Origin: Flavivirga jejuensis
GTDB taxonomy: Bacteria > Bacteroidota > Bacteroidia > Flavobacteriales > Flavobacteriaceae
Direction of reading: 5' to 3'
DNA length: 64,000 nucleotides
NCBI RefSeq assembly: GCF_030540765.1
Contig: NZ_JAUOEL010000002.1
Coordinates: 186,001 to 250,000 of the forward strand
Both the position numbers and the translations under genes were made by a program. The notes under the pieces are model-generated. The model had not been told where the DNA came from. It was given only the letters and a program-made list of their open reading frames with translations, and did no database searches. This document shows, piece by piece, positions 27,708-35,536 of this stretch (positions are counted from its first letter, which is position 1; each line of letters opens with the position of its first letter).

Positions 27708-28004
27708 ATGAAATGTAACAGATTAAAAACAGTTTTTCTTGTAGGAATAGTATCCTTCTTATTTACACTAAATGCAAACGCCCAATCTTCTGAAGGGGAA
27801 CAAAAAGACAAAAAACGACCAAGTATTGAAGAGTTGTTTACTAAAATGGATGCAAACGAAGATGGTAAACTTTCTGAAAAAGAAATCAAAGGGCCATTGA
27901 AAAAAGATTTTGCAAAAATTGATACCGATGAAGATGGCTTTATCACAAAAGAGGAGTTGGAAAAAGCACCAAAACCAAAAGGAAAAAGACCAGAAAGAGA
28001 ATAA
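27708..28004 (+). CDS. Exported EF-hand protein
   Basis: 98 aa. A signal peptide (MKCNRLKTVFLVGIVSFLFT, cleaved after NANAQ) is followed by two EF-hand calcium loops, DANEDGKLSEKE (48-59) and DTDEDGFITKEE (72-83), both with Asp at 1, 3, 5 and Glu at 12. The tail is Lys/Pro-rich. It precedes the VTC-DUF4956-DUF2490-CotH genes by 207 bp on the same strand, so it may belong with that locus, although a CCACG repeat lies between. A calcium-binding periplasmic or surface role is inferred. Confidence 0.85.
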   Translation: MKCNRLKTVFLVGIVSFLFTLNANAQSSEGEQKDKKRPSIEELFTKMDANEDGKLSEKEIKGPLKKDFAKIDTDEDGFITKEELEKAPKPKGKRPERE

Positions 28005-28180
28005 AAGGTATTAATTCTCAGGGCAAAACCAGAATCCAATAGTAAGAATCGCCCAAAAGTCGAAGTCTTAAACCCAGACCCCGCTAAATACTGAAATACT
28101 GAAACAAGTTCAGCACTGGGCAAGTTCAGCACAGGAAGCGTAATTAGCCTGCCACGACAAAGGCGTGGACTAATAATAAC
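28003..28180 (+). repeat. CCACG-hairpin repeat, copy 2
   Basis: AAGGTATTAATTCTCAGGGC ... AATCGCCC ... CTGAAACAAGTTCAGCAC, GGAAGCGTAATTAGCCTG, then CCACGACAAAGGCGTGG with stem CCACG/CGTGG. It has an internal duplication of CAAGTTCAGCAC. It overlaps the stop codon of the EF-hand gene by one or two bases. Confidence 0.75.
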
Positions 28181-28211
28181 AATAATTTTTTATAGATCAT
28201 ACATACCCCAA

Positions 28212-28961
28212 ATGCAGCATAGTATTGAAAAAAATATAAGTATGTTTTCTCCTATTTCATTAAAGGAAATGAATAGTGTGGCATTAATGAAAAGAACAGA
28301 TACCAAATTTGTTATTCATAAATCACAATTGATTTTAATTTTAGAAAACATACAGAATGATTATAAAGTGTTGGAAATAGAGAAGAATAGAATAATGACT
28401 TATTCTTCTCTATATTTTGATACTAACGAGGTCAAATTTTATAAAGACCATCATAATGGAAAAAATAATAGAACAAAAATCAGGATTAGGAAATATGTAG
28501 AATCCGACCTTTGCTTTCTTGAAATAAAACAAAAAAATGGCAAAGGGCAAACAACAAAATCAAGAACAACTATAAATGATTTTGAAACAGATTTGTCTAA
28601 AAACTCTATAGATTTCATTACTGCGGCTACCTCAAAAACATATAACCTGTCTCCTACTTTATGGAACGATTTTAATCGAATGACTTTAGTAAATATTAGT
28701 TTTAACGAAAGAGTCACTATCGATTTAAACATCCATTATACAATGGGTAAAGCCGAAAAAACGTATGATGATTTGGTTATAATAGAAGTCAAACAAGAAT
28801 CTTTTAATAGAAATTCTCCAATAGTTAAAATTTTAAAATCATTTCAATACCACCCCTATAGCATTAGTAAATATTGTATTGGTATGGTTAACCTACATAC
28901 TGGTTTAAAATATAACCGTTTCAAAGAAAAAATAAATAAAATAAATAAAATAATAAATTAA
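28212..28961 (+). CDS. VTC-domain protein (polyphosphate polymerase-like)
   Basis: 249 aa. It follows the VTC/CYTH tunnel layout: SVALMKRTDTKFVIHKSQLI, MTYSSLYFDTNEVKFYKDHH, NRTKIRIRKYVESDLCFLEI, KQKNGKGQTTKSRTTI and DLVIIEVKQES with basic residues on each strand. In yeast Vtc4 this domain makes polyphosphate from ATP; bacterial homologs are commonly joined to DUF4956 and CotH genes, as here. The substrate and activity are inferred. It lies 3 bases before the DUF4956 gene, so it is the first gene of a tight operon. Confidence 0.88.
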   Translation: MQHSIEKNISMFSPISLKEMNSVALMKRTDTKFVIHKSQLILILENIQNDYKVLEIEKNRIMTYSSLYFDTNEVKFYKDHHNGKNNRTKIRIRKYVESDLCFLEIKQKNGKGQTTKSRTTINDFETDLSKNSIDFITAATSKTYNLSPTLWNDFNRMTLVNISFNERVTIDLNIHYTMGKAEKTYDDLVIIEVKQESFNRNSPIVKILKSFQYHPYSISKYCIGMVNLHTGLKYNRFKEKINKINKIIN

Positions 28962-28964
28962 CCT

Positions 28965-29585
28965 ATGGAGTTTTTAGACATTCCCCTTTTTGATAATGAT
29001 TTTTATAAAATGTTGTTTCGGTTTATAATAAACATGGGGTTTTTAACCATTATTATTCGATACTTATATTATAGTTCAGCTAAACGAAAAGATTATCTGT
29101 TTACTTATTATATGATTAGTATCATCGTCTTTTTTCTATGCTTTACCCTTAAAAAATATGAACTCGATGTAGGCATGGCATTAGGCCTTTTTGCCATTTT
29201 TGGCATTATTCGATACCGTACAGATCCTGTTGCCATAAAAGAAATGACCTACTTGTTTATCGTTATTGGCGTATCTGTAATTAACTCGTTAGCAAATAAA
29301 AAAATGAGTTATTCCGAAATTATTCTTGGTAACGTAATCATAGTAGTATCCATAGCAATTATAGAGCGTTTGTGGTTATTAAAACACGAAGTAACAAAGC
29401 AAATAGTATACGAGAATATAGAAAATATTAAACCAGAAAACTATGAGCTTCTTAAAAAGGATTTAGAACACAGAACAGGCATAGCAATAAACAAAGTGAC
29501 TTTAGGTGATGTCGATTTTTTGAAAGATACAGCTATACTAACAATTTATTACTATAACGAGAAGTATTACTCAAAAAATGACTAA
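28965..29585 (+). CDS. DUF4956 multi-pass membrane protein
   Basis: 206 aa. Several transmembrane helices occur in the N-terminal two-thirds (LFRFIINMGFLTIIIRYLYY, YMISIIVFFLCFTLKK, VGMALGLFAIFGIIRYRTDP, MTYLFIVIGVSVINSLANKK, IILGNVIIVVSIAIIERLWL), and a ~60-residue soluble tail follows. GLFAIFGIIRYRT is the signature of the family. DUF4956 proteins are nearly always encoded beside VTC-domain genes, and may receive or thread polyphosphate; this is unproven. It is 3 bases after the VTC gene and 13 before the next. Confidence 0.9.
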   Translation: MEFLDIPLFDNDFYKMLFRFIINMGFLTIIIRYLYYSSAKRKDYLFTYYMISIIVFFLCFTLKKYELDVGMALGLFAIFGIIRYRTDPVAIKEMTYLFIVIGVSVINSLANKKMSYSEIILGNVIIVVSIAIIERLWLLKHEVTKQIVYENIENIKPENYELLKKDLEHRTGIAINKVTLGDVDFLKDTAILTIYYYNEKYYSKND

Positions 29586-29598
29586 AACAAATTAATTC

Positions 29599-30318
29599 AT
29601 GAAAGTTTTAAAAATTTGGAAGCTACTATATTTCAAAATAATATTAGTAGGGATATTTTTCACAAATGCCAGTTATTCGCAAACAGATGACACCAATGAT
29701 TTGGCAAGTTGGAATACCATCGCTATAAAGTACAAATTAAATAAAAAATGGAGTTTCGGATTGGAAGAACAACTGCGATTAAAAAGTAATGTTTCAGAAA
29801 TTGATAATTATTTTACACAGTTAAATGCTGAATACGAAATATTTAACAATTTTGAATTAGGGGGTGGACTTCGTTATGTACGAAAAAATGATAACCAAGG
29901 CAATGTACAAGGTTATGAAAATCATTTCAGGTTTAACATAGATGCTTCTTATAAGCATAAAATAAACGATTTCTCACTAAAATATAGATTGCGCTATCAA
30001 AATAAAAATGAATTAGGGGTTTCCAATTCAGAAGGTGATTATGCCAATCAACATATACGTTTTAAAACGGCCGTTGGTTACAACATTAAAAAATGGAAGC
30101 TGGATCCTAAGTTTTCAGCAGAACTATTTCATCATTTTGAAGAAGGAGAAGACAGTGAATTCGATAAATATCGATTAACACTGGGAACGAGCTATGAATT
30201 TAAAAAAAATGGAAAAATTGATGTGTTTTATCGCATTGAAAAAGAGTTAAACGAAACAACTCCAGAAACCACCAATATCATTGGTTTAAAATACACTTAC
30301 ACATTTAAAAATAAATAA
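29599..30318 (+). CDS. DUF2490 outer-membrane protein
   Basis: 239 aa. A signal peptide ends near NASYSQ, and the rest is an amphipathic beta-strand protein: SWNTIAIKYKLNKKWSFGLE, EQLRLKSNVSEIDNYFTQLN, GGGLRYVRKNDNQGN and a final strand ending GLKYTYTFKNK. This matches DUF2490, a small Bacteroidota outer-membrane barrel. It is placed between DUF4956 and CotH and overlaps neither. It may pass material between the inner-membrane VTC/DUF4956 pair and the surface, but that is speculation. Confidence 0.8.
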   Translation: MKVLKIWKLLYFKIILVGIFFTNASYSQTDDTNDLASWNTIAIKYKLNKKWSFGLEEQLRLKSNVSEIDNYFTQLNAEYEIFNNFELGGGLRYVRKNDNQGNVQGYENHFRFNIDASYKHKINDFSLKYRLRYQNKNELGVSNSEGDYANQHIRFKTAVGYNIKKWKLDPKFSAELFHHFEEGEDSEFDKYRLTLGTSYEFKKNGKIDVFYRIEKELNETTPETTNIIGLKYTYTFKNK

Positions 30319-30320
30319 CT

Positions 30321-31748
30321 ATGAAAAAAATAATTTTTAAATTATCAACACTATTAAGTATTCTATTTATAATAACCTCTTTATTTATAAGATGTTCTAA
30401 TGATGATACCACAACAGAAGAAGAAGGTGATGTAACTGATGATGATGATACCGAAGCTGTCATTGATGATACCGATTTTGTAGCTACAGATTGGACAGAA
30501 GCAACGCATAGTAAAGATGCAGATCCAGATTTTGATGAAGTATTTGATGATACTGCTGTAAAAAGAATTGATTTAGTTATTTCGGAAGATAACTGGGCAG
30601 TTATGCTAGCGAATATGACTGAATTATATGGGACTTTTGGTAGTCGAGGCAATGGTGGTTTTTCTGATGAAGACCCTGTTTTTGTTCCTTCTTCCGTTTT
30701 TTATAATGGTATCGAATGGTATAAAGTAGGTGTCCGTTTTAAAGGAAATTCTAGTTTGTCAAGTGCATGGAGAGCTGGAATTTTAAAACTATCGTTTAAA
30801 TTAGATTTTGATGAATTCGAAGATGACTATCCACAAATAGACAATCAACGTTTTTATGGATTTAAAAAACTTAGTCTTAAAAATAATTACGACGATAAAT
30901 CCATGTTAAGAGAAAAAGTAGCCGCCGATATCTTTAAAAATGCTGGTTTGGCAATGTCACATACATCTTTTTATACCGTTTATGTAGATCATGGAGATGG
31001 TCCAATATATTTTGGACTCTACACTTTAGTAGAAGAAGTAGACGATACGGTTATAGACACCCAGTTTTCTAGCGATGATGGAAATTTATATAAGCCAGAT
31101 GGGGATGCAGCTTCTTTTGCTTCAGGTACTTTTGACGAAGATGAATATGTGAAAAAAACAAATGAAGACGAAGCTGATTTTTCTGATGTTGAAAGTTTAC
31201 TTTCTATCATAAATGATGGCACCAGAACAACCGACCCTGCAACCTGGAGAGCTAATTTAGAAACAGTGTTCGATACAGATGTATTTTTGAAATACTTAGC
31301 AATAAATACAGTGATTCAAAACTGGGATACTTATGGAAGAATGACACATAATTATTTTTTATATAACAACCCAGATACTAGTAAATTAACATGGATTCCT
31401 TGGGATAATAATGAATCACTCCAAACTGGTAAACAAGGCGGGTCTCTATCGTTAGATTTTTCAGATTTAAGTAAAACACAATGGCCTATAATTGGAAATA
31501 TGTACGAAGATGATGTTTATAAAGCAAAATACGATGCTTATGTACAAGAGGTTGTTGATGGTGTATTTAATGTAAGTACAATCCAATCTACTTATGCAAC
31601 ATATTCAGCTTTAATTGAATCTTATGCTACTTCAGAAATTTCTGGATATACATTCTTAAATTCCAGTTCAGATTTTCAAGCAGCTATAAATACACTCAAT
31701 TCCCATGTTTCATCGCGTGCAACAGCAGTGAGTAATTATTTGGATTAA
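30321..31748 (+). CDS. CotH-family kinase-like lipoprotein
   Basis: 475 aa. A lipobox signal (MKKIIFKLSTLLSILFIITS, then LFIRC) is followed by an acidic spacer (EEEGDVTDDDD). The CotH domain runs from about residue 70: VKRIDLVISEDNWAVMLANM, VGVRFKGNSSLS, GFKKLSLKNNYDDKSMLREK, TSFYTVYVDHGDGPIYFGLY, TLVEEVDD, NTVIQNWDTYGRMTHNYFLY and LTWIPWDNNES. In Bacillus CotH is an atypical kinase that phosphorylates a spore coat protein. Here it would act at the cell surface, with VTC and DUF4956 upstream. It starts 2 bases after DUF2490 and is followed by a clear terminator at 31791, so the operon ends here. Confidence 0.9.
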   Translation: MKKIIFKLSTLLSILFIITSLFIRCSNDDTTTEEEGDVTDDDDTEAVIDDTDFVATDWTEATHSKDADPDFDEVFDDTAVKRIDLVISEDNWAVMLANMTELYGTFGSRGNGGFSDEDPVFVPSSVFYNGIEWYKVGVRFKGNSSLSSAWRAGILKLSFKLDFDEFEDDYPQIDNQRFYGFKKLSLKNNYDDKSMLREKVAADIFKNAGLAMSHTSFYTVYVDHGDGPIYFGLYTLVEEVDDTVIDTQFSSDDGNLYKPDGDAASFASGTFDEDEYVKKTNEDEADFSDVESLLSIINDGTRTTDPATWRANLETVFDTDVFLKYLAINTVIQNWDTYGRMTHNYFLYNNPDTSKLTWIPWDNNESLQTGKQGGSLSLDFSDLSKTQWPIIGNMYEDDVYKAKYDAYVQEVVDGVFNVSTIQSTYATYSALIESYATSEISGYTFLNSSSDFQAAINTLNSHVSSRATAVSNYLD

Positions 31749-31790
31749 AATAATAGTGACCTTTTTTTATTTAATTGGTTGAATAGCAGG

Positions 31791-31828
31791 AAAGGCTTCA
31801 TGATAATCATGAAGCTTTTCTTTTTTTA
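31791..31828 (+). terminator. Intrinsic terminator of the VTC-CotH operon
   Basis: A perfect 9-bp stem GCTTCATGA/TCATGAAGC with loop TAA, extended by flanking A and T residues, ends in a TTTTCTTTTTTT run, 43 bases past the CotH stop codon. Confidence 0.88.
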
Positions 31829-31920
31829 ATAAATAGTTTAAGTCAAATATTCCTTATCAACGTTAATTAGCTTAATATCAATAAATTAATTAAATTTGTT
31901 TTGTTCTATTTTGTCACATT

Positions 31921-32336
31921 GAGACATCTGCTAATATTTTAGCAAACGGATGTGATGACGTAATTGGGGTGTCATTCAGAAGGAGGTACGACTGAAGAAT
32001 CTTTAGAAATTAATAATAAAGATTCTTCGCTGTGCTCTGAATGACAAACAATTGAAAGTTAGCTATTTATAAAACACGTCAATGGTAGATCAGTGTTAAA
32101 AATTTTAACTAGCGGATGAAATGACGTAATTGGGGCGTCATTCAGAAGGCTATCGAAAACAAAATATATTTTGTTTGAAGATATAAGCGAAGCTTACGAC
32201 TGAAGAATTTTTAGAAATTAATTGTAAAGATTCTTCGCTGTGCTCTGAATGACAAACAATTGTAAATTAACAACTTATAAAACACGTCAATGGGAGGAGG
32301 TACGACGGAAGAATCTTTATAATTAACGTGAATCTT
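31921..32336 (+). repeat. Dispersed palindromic repeat, copy F (two tandem units)
   Basis: This is the best preserved copy. Unit 1 has GTCATTCAGA (31971) and TCTGAATGAC (32036) around the hairpin GAAGAATCTTTA (31994) / TAAAGATTCTTC (32017). Unit 2 repeats it with the longer ACAAAATATATTTTGT palindrome arm. Both end in TTTATAAAACACGTCAATGG. A third fragment (GGAGGTACGACGGAAGAATC) closes the array. No coding potential was seen. Confidence 0.88.
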
Positions 32337-32465
32337 GGATAAAAAAATTTATATCAGTTTGAGTGTTTTTTGCAAAAAATCGTATCGAAAAAAAGCAAAT
32401 ATCTACACCTGCGCAAGTTTTTTCAAAAAAACACATCTAAAATATTAAACACTAAAATAATTATT

Positions 32466-33194
32466 ATGAAAAATTTATTAAAAATCAGCTTATTACTAGC
32501 CATATTAATTTCTATGGCTTGCTCAAATGATGACAATTCAACAGATGATACTAGCGAAACAACATTACACGCCGCCTTTGCAGCATTTAATACAGATGCA
32601 ACAACTATTTACTTAGATGGATCGAACGTTGTTATAGAAACTACTGGTTTACCAGACCATGAAACAGTTTATTGGGGAGAGGGTAATGCCCTATATATAG
32701 AAGAGCCAGGCGTTCAATTAACACCAAGTATTATGTCCAGTAATAATAATGCTACAACCATAACAGTGGATGCCACTCCCGATTTAACAGGAAATACCGT
32801 TTCTACAGCATTAGGCACTATTGGTATAGCCGTTAGCGGTTCATCTTTATTTAACGACCAAGAAGGCGCTGGTGATTTAGATCAAGCAGCTGGCAGCTTA
32901 GATTGGACAGGAGCTCACATAGGTCCAGGCGTGTATCACTATCACTTAGAACCAAAAGCTTTTAGCGATGATGACGAAAACTTAGTAGGCATATTATTAG
33001 ATGGTGTTTTTCTTTATGGAAGAAAATGTAACTCTACAGGAACCTATCCAACAAATTTAGATGCTTCTGGAGGGCATACATCAACAACGCAATACACAGA
33101 TGGTGAAGAAGAATACCATTACCATATTATTAATGAAATATATTCTACCACTGGATCTTACATTGCATTTGCAGGCCCTTATCAAGGTTATTAA
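32466..33194 (+). CDS. YHYH-domain lipoprotein
   Basis: About 242 aa from the ATG at 32466, which gives a clean lipoprotein signal (MKNLLKISLLLAILISMAC); a longer frame starting at 32370 would bury it. The domain contains HIGPGVYHYHLEPKAF and EEYHYHIINEIYSTTG, the two Tyr-His-Tyr-His motifs that name the family, with GILLDGVFLYGRK between them. YHYH proteins are poorly studied; the His-rich pairs suggest metal binding. It is followed by YwqK-like and SCO genes on the same strand, separated by a hairpin and a CCACG repeat. Confidence 0.85.
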   Translation: MKNLLKISLLLAILISMACSNDDNSTDDTSETTLHAAFAAFNTDATTIYLDGSNVVIETTGLPDHETVYWGEGNALYIEEPGVQLTPSIMSSNNNATTITVDATPDLTGNTVSTALGTIGIAVSGSSLFNDQEGAGDLDQAAGSLDWTGAHIGPGVYHYHLEPKAFSDDDENLVGILLDGVFLYGRKCNSTGTYPTNLDASGGHTSTTQYTDGEEEYHYHIINEIYSTTGSYIAFAGPYQGY

Positions 33195-33202
33195 ATAAAA
33201 CA

Positions 33203-33242
33203 AACCTATGGGCTTTCTATGAATAGTCTATAGGTTTGCTTT
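33203..33242 (+). terminator. Hairpin after the YHYH gene
   Basis: CAAACCTAT and ATAGGTTTG flank an ~18-base loop shortly after the stop codon. The T-run after it is poor, so termination is only likely. Confidence 0.55.
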
Positions 33243-33391
33243 AACAGACAAAAAGGTTACTTCGCGACATACCAAAATGTAACATAATAATTATGGTAAA
33301 ACCGAATTCGTGAAGTTTGTGTCAAACGTTTTTAAAAACAGAAAGTGAAATGCACAAAAACACATCCTTTTAACTAGATTTGAAACCCAAT

Positions 33392-33542
33392 AAAAGGTAT
33401 TAAACCTCTGGGTAAGCCCCTAGCCTAATAATAAGAATCGCCCCAAGAATCGGGGTATTAAACTTTGATCCTCCAAATGCTGAAAACAAATTCAGCACAG
33501 GAAACGGGATGAGCCTGCCACAACAAAAACGTAGACTAAAAA
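33392..33542 (+). repeat. CCACG-hairpin repeat, copy 3 (hairpin decayed)
   Basis: AAAAGGTATTAAACCTCTGG ... AATCGCCCC ... TTCAGCACAGGAAACGGG ... GAGCCTGCCACAACAAAAAC. The stem is weakened (CCACA/CGTAG). It ends just before the start codon of the YwqK-like gene, so it forms most of its 5' leader. Confidence 0.7.
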
Positions 33543-33550
33543 AACGCCTT

Positions 33551-34180
33551 ATGAAACCTCTTTTTTTAATGTTATTAACGATGTCTTTTATCAGCTGCAA
33601 GGAAACCCTAGTAGATAAGGATCTGGCTAAGAACGATACTATTATAGAAAACACAGTAGTTATAGATAGTACCGAAGTATCTAAAAAAGCATTGGTACTT
33701 AATCAAATTGAAGGGAAATGGTATTATAATGGTCAACCGTATAATGGTTACTCTGTAAAATTTCATCCAAATGACACTTTAGAAGAAAAATTAGGCTTTT
33801 ATAAAGGTAAAAGAGAAGGAATTGCCAAAAGGTGGTCTAAAAATGGTGTACTACGTGTTGCGTCTTATTATAGTCAAAATAGACTCGTTGGAATTTATAG
33901 AAGTTGGTGGGAAAATGGTACTTTAGCAGAAGAAGCCAATTATATAAATGGTATAAAACAAGGTGTGGAAAAACAATGGCATCCCAATGGACAACTAGCT
34001 AAATTAAGATACCTAGTTGATGGAAGAGAAAACGGGATACAACAGGCCTGGTTAAAAAACGGAAAATTGTATATAAATTATGAAGCTAAAAACGGACGTA
34101 TTTTTGGTTTAATGCGTTCTAATTTATGTTATCAACTAAAAGATGAAGTCGTTGTTAGAAAAAATCGTAAAAATAAATAG
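33551..34180 (+). CDS. MORN/YwqK-repeat lipoprotein
   Basis: About 209 aa from the ATG at 33551, whose product has a lipoprotein signal (MKPLFLMLLTMSFISC); an in-frame upstream start would fall inside the repeat. Four or five short MORN-like repeats follow: GKWYYNGQPYNGYSVKFHPN, FYKGKREGIAKRWSKNGVLR, NRLVGIYRSWWENGTLAEEA, GIKQGVEKQWHPNGQLAKLR and GRENGIQQAWLKNGKLYINY. Such proteins are often labelled 'YwqK family antitoxin', but nothing here supports a toxin-antitoxin role. It overlaps the SCO gene by 38 bases, so the two are translated together. Confidence 0.85.
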   Translation: MKPLFLMLLTMSFISCKETLVDKDLAKNDTIIENTVVIDSTEVSKKALVLNQIEGKWYYNGQPYNGYSVKFHPNDTLEEKLGFYKGKREGIAKRWSKNGVLRVASYYSQNRLVGIYRSWWENGTLAEEANYINGIKQGVEKQWHPNGQLAKLRYLVDGRENGIQQAWLKNGKLYINYEAKNGRIFGLMRSNLCYQLKDEVVVRKNRKNK

Positions 34181-34844
34181 ATATCTATTTATTTGTTTGC
34201 TTGCAATTTTTATAAGTTGTAAAAAAGAAATAAAAAAAGAAGATATCAAAGTAGAAGAAACAAGTAGAGTAGACTATTTGCCTTACTATGATGATGAATC
34301 TTTTACACCCCATTGGTTAGTACCAAATAGTGAAGAAGAAAAAGCATTTCATAAAATCCCTGATTTTAAACTAATAAATCAGTTGGGAGATACCGTAACC
34401 AAAAAAACATTCGACAATAAAATATATATAGCAAATTTCTTTTTTACAAGCTGCCCTGGTATTTGCCCAAAAATGACCAGCAATATGGGTAACTTACAAG
34501 AAGAATTTAAAAAAGATGCTGATATATTATTTATGTCACATTCAGTAACCCCAACTATAGACTCCGTTTCAGTGCTGAAAAATTATGCTAAGCAAAATGG
34601 TGTTATTGATAATAAATGGCATCTGGTAACAGGAGATAAAACAGAAATTTATAATCTGGGAAGGAATCAGTATTTTGTTGAAAATGATTTAGGGGTTCCA
34701 AAAGATGTAAATGACTTTTTACATACCGAAAACTTTTTACTTATAGATAAAAACAAACACATCCGTGGTATCTATAATGGATTAAATAGAGCATCCGTTG
34801 CCCAATTAATTACAGATGTTAAGACATTAAAATCAGAACACTAG
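34143..34844 (+). CDS. SCO1/SenC-family lipoprotein
   Basis: 233 aa from the ATG at 34143, overlapping the gene before. The signal ends in a lipobox with Cys26 (LAIFISC). The thioredoxin-like fold is seen in DFKLINQLGDTVTKKTFDNK, YIANFFFTSCPGICPKMTSN with the copper-binding Cys104 and Cys108, and DFLHTENFLLIDKNKHIRGI with His194 as the third ligand. SCO proteins deliver copper to cytochrome oxidase or act in thiol-disulfide exchange. The coupled YwqK-like gene and the YHYH gene before it suggest a metal- or redox-related surface cassette, although no oxidase is nearby. Confidence 0.92.
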   Translation: MKSLLEKIVKINRYLFICLLAIFISCKKEIKKEDIKVEETSRVDYLPYYDDESFTPHWLVPNSEEEKAFHKIPDFKLINQLGDTVTKKTFDNKIYIANFFFTSCPGICPKMTSNMGNLQEEFKKDADILFMSHSVTPTIDSVSVLKNYAKQNGVIDNKWHLVTGDKTEIYNLGRNQYFVENDLGVPKDVNDFLHTENFLLIDKNKHIRGIYNGLNRASVAQLITDVKTLKSEH

Positions 34845-34910
34845 CCAGATAGTCTTAATTGTTTAAAGATTAACATCAGCTTAACTTACCCGTTTTAGTT
34901 TAGATCAAGT

Positions 34911-35378
34911 TCACGTAAGGTTAGATTTTTCTAACGAGAATGTTACTTTCTCTATACCTATCGAAGTCTTGTATTTTCCTAGTAATACAAAACCAAATGT
35001 CTCGTACAAAGCAATAGCAGGTTTGTTTGCCAGGCCAGTTTCAACAATAACGAATTCCGATTTATGTAATTTCGCAGCAAAATCTAAAAGCTCCTTAGCA
35101 ATACCTTGTCTAAAATATAAAGGATGTACAATAAGGCTACAGATATCTGTTGTATTATTAATTATATCAATTTCAATAACAGCTGCTAATTCCGATGCCT
35201 TAAAAAAACCATAAAAGTTTGTGGTACTCTCTTGAAAACCATGTACCGTTCTTTTTAAAGGTGGAAAATCTTGAAATGGCACTTGAAGTAATTCCGCTTC
35301 TATTCTATATGATGCCTGGAAAACACGATATATTTCTTTAGATACATCTTCTTTTTTGTGATTTAGCTTCGTTATCAT
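34911..35378 (-). CDS. GNAT-family N-acetyltransferase
   Basis: 155 aa. The acetyl-CoA binding segment is ICSLIVHPLYFRQGIAKELL (R/Q-x-x-G-x-A), followed by the ALYETFGFVLLGKYKT motif near the C-terminus. The N-terminal half (FQASYRIEAELLQVPFQDFP) is typical of the small-molecule group of this family. The acceptor is unknown. It is convergent with SCO and separated from the gene at 35537 by a gap without obvious signals, so it is likely transcribed alone. Confidence 0.85.
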   Translation of the reverse strand: MITKLNHKKEDVSKEIYRVFQASYRIEAELLQVPFQDFPPLKRTVHGFQESTTNFYGFFKASELAAVIEIDIINNTTDICSLIVHPLYFRQGIAKELLDFAAKLHKSEFVIVETGLANKPAIALYETFGFVLLGKYKTSIGIEKVTFSLEKSNLT

Positions 35379-35536
35379 GTATGCATGATACCAATTTAAT
35401 TATAAAGTATCGTATTAAAGCCGATATTTTATAAATAAATTGGTAGTAACTATGCTTATTGCTTGACAGAAAAAGGCGCTATCTATTTTGAGAAGCCTGT
35501 AAGACGCATTCAAAATTGAAAATTAAACCACTTTAT

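Noticed and set aside
27689-28132. A 147-aa reverse frame across the EF-hand gene.
   Set aside because: Its Ser/Phe-rich composition is the mirror of the Lys/Glu-rich EF-hand protein and it has no start signal.
32370-32465. N-terminal extension of the YHYH protein.
   Set aside because: It would place the lipoprotein signal internally; the ATG at 32466 gives a normal lipobox signal peptide.
33551-34180. Calling the YwqK-like lipoprotein an antitoxin.
   Set aside because: The label is historical; there is no toxin gene nearby and the protein is a lipobox-bearing MORN-type repeat protein.
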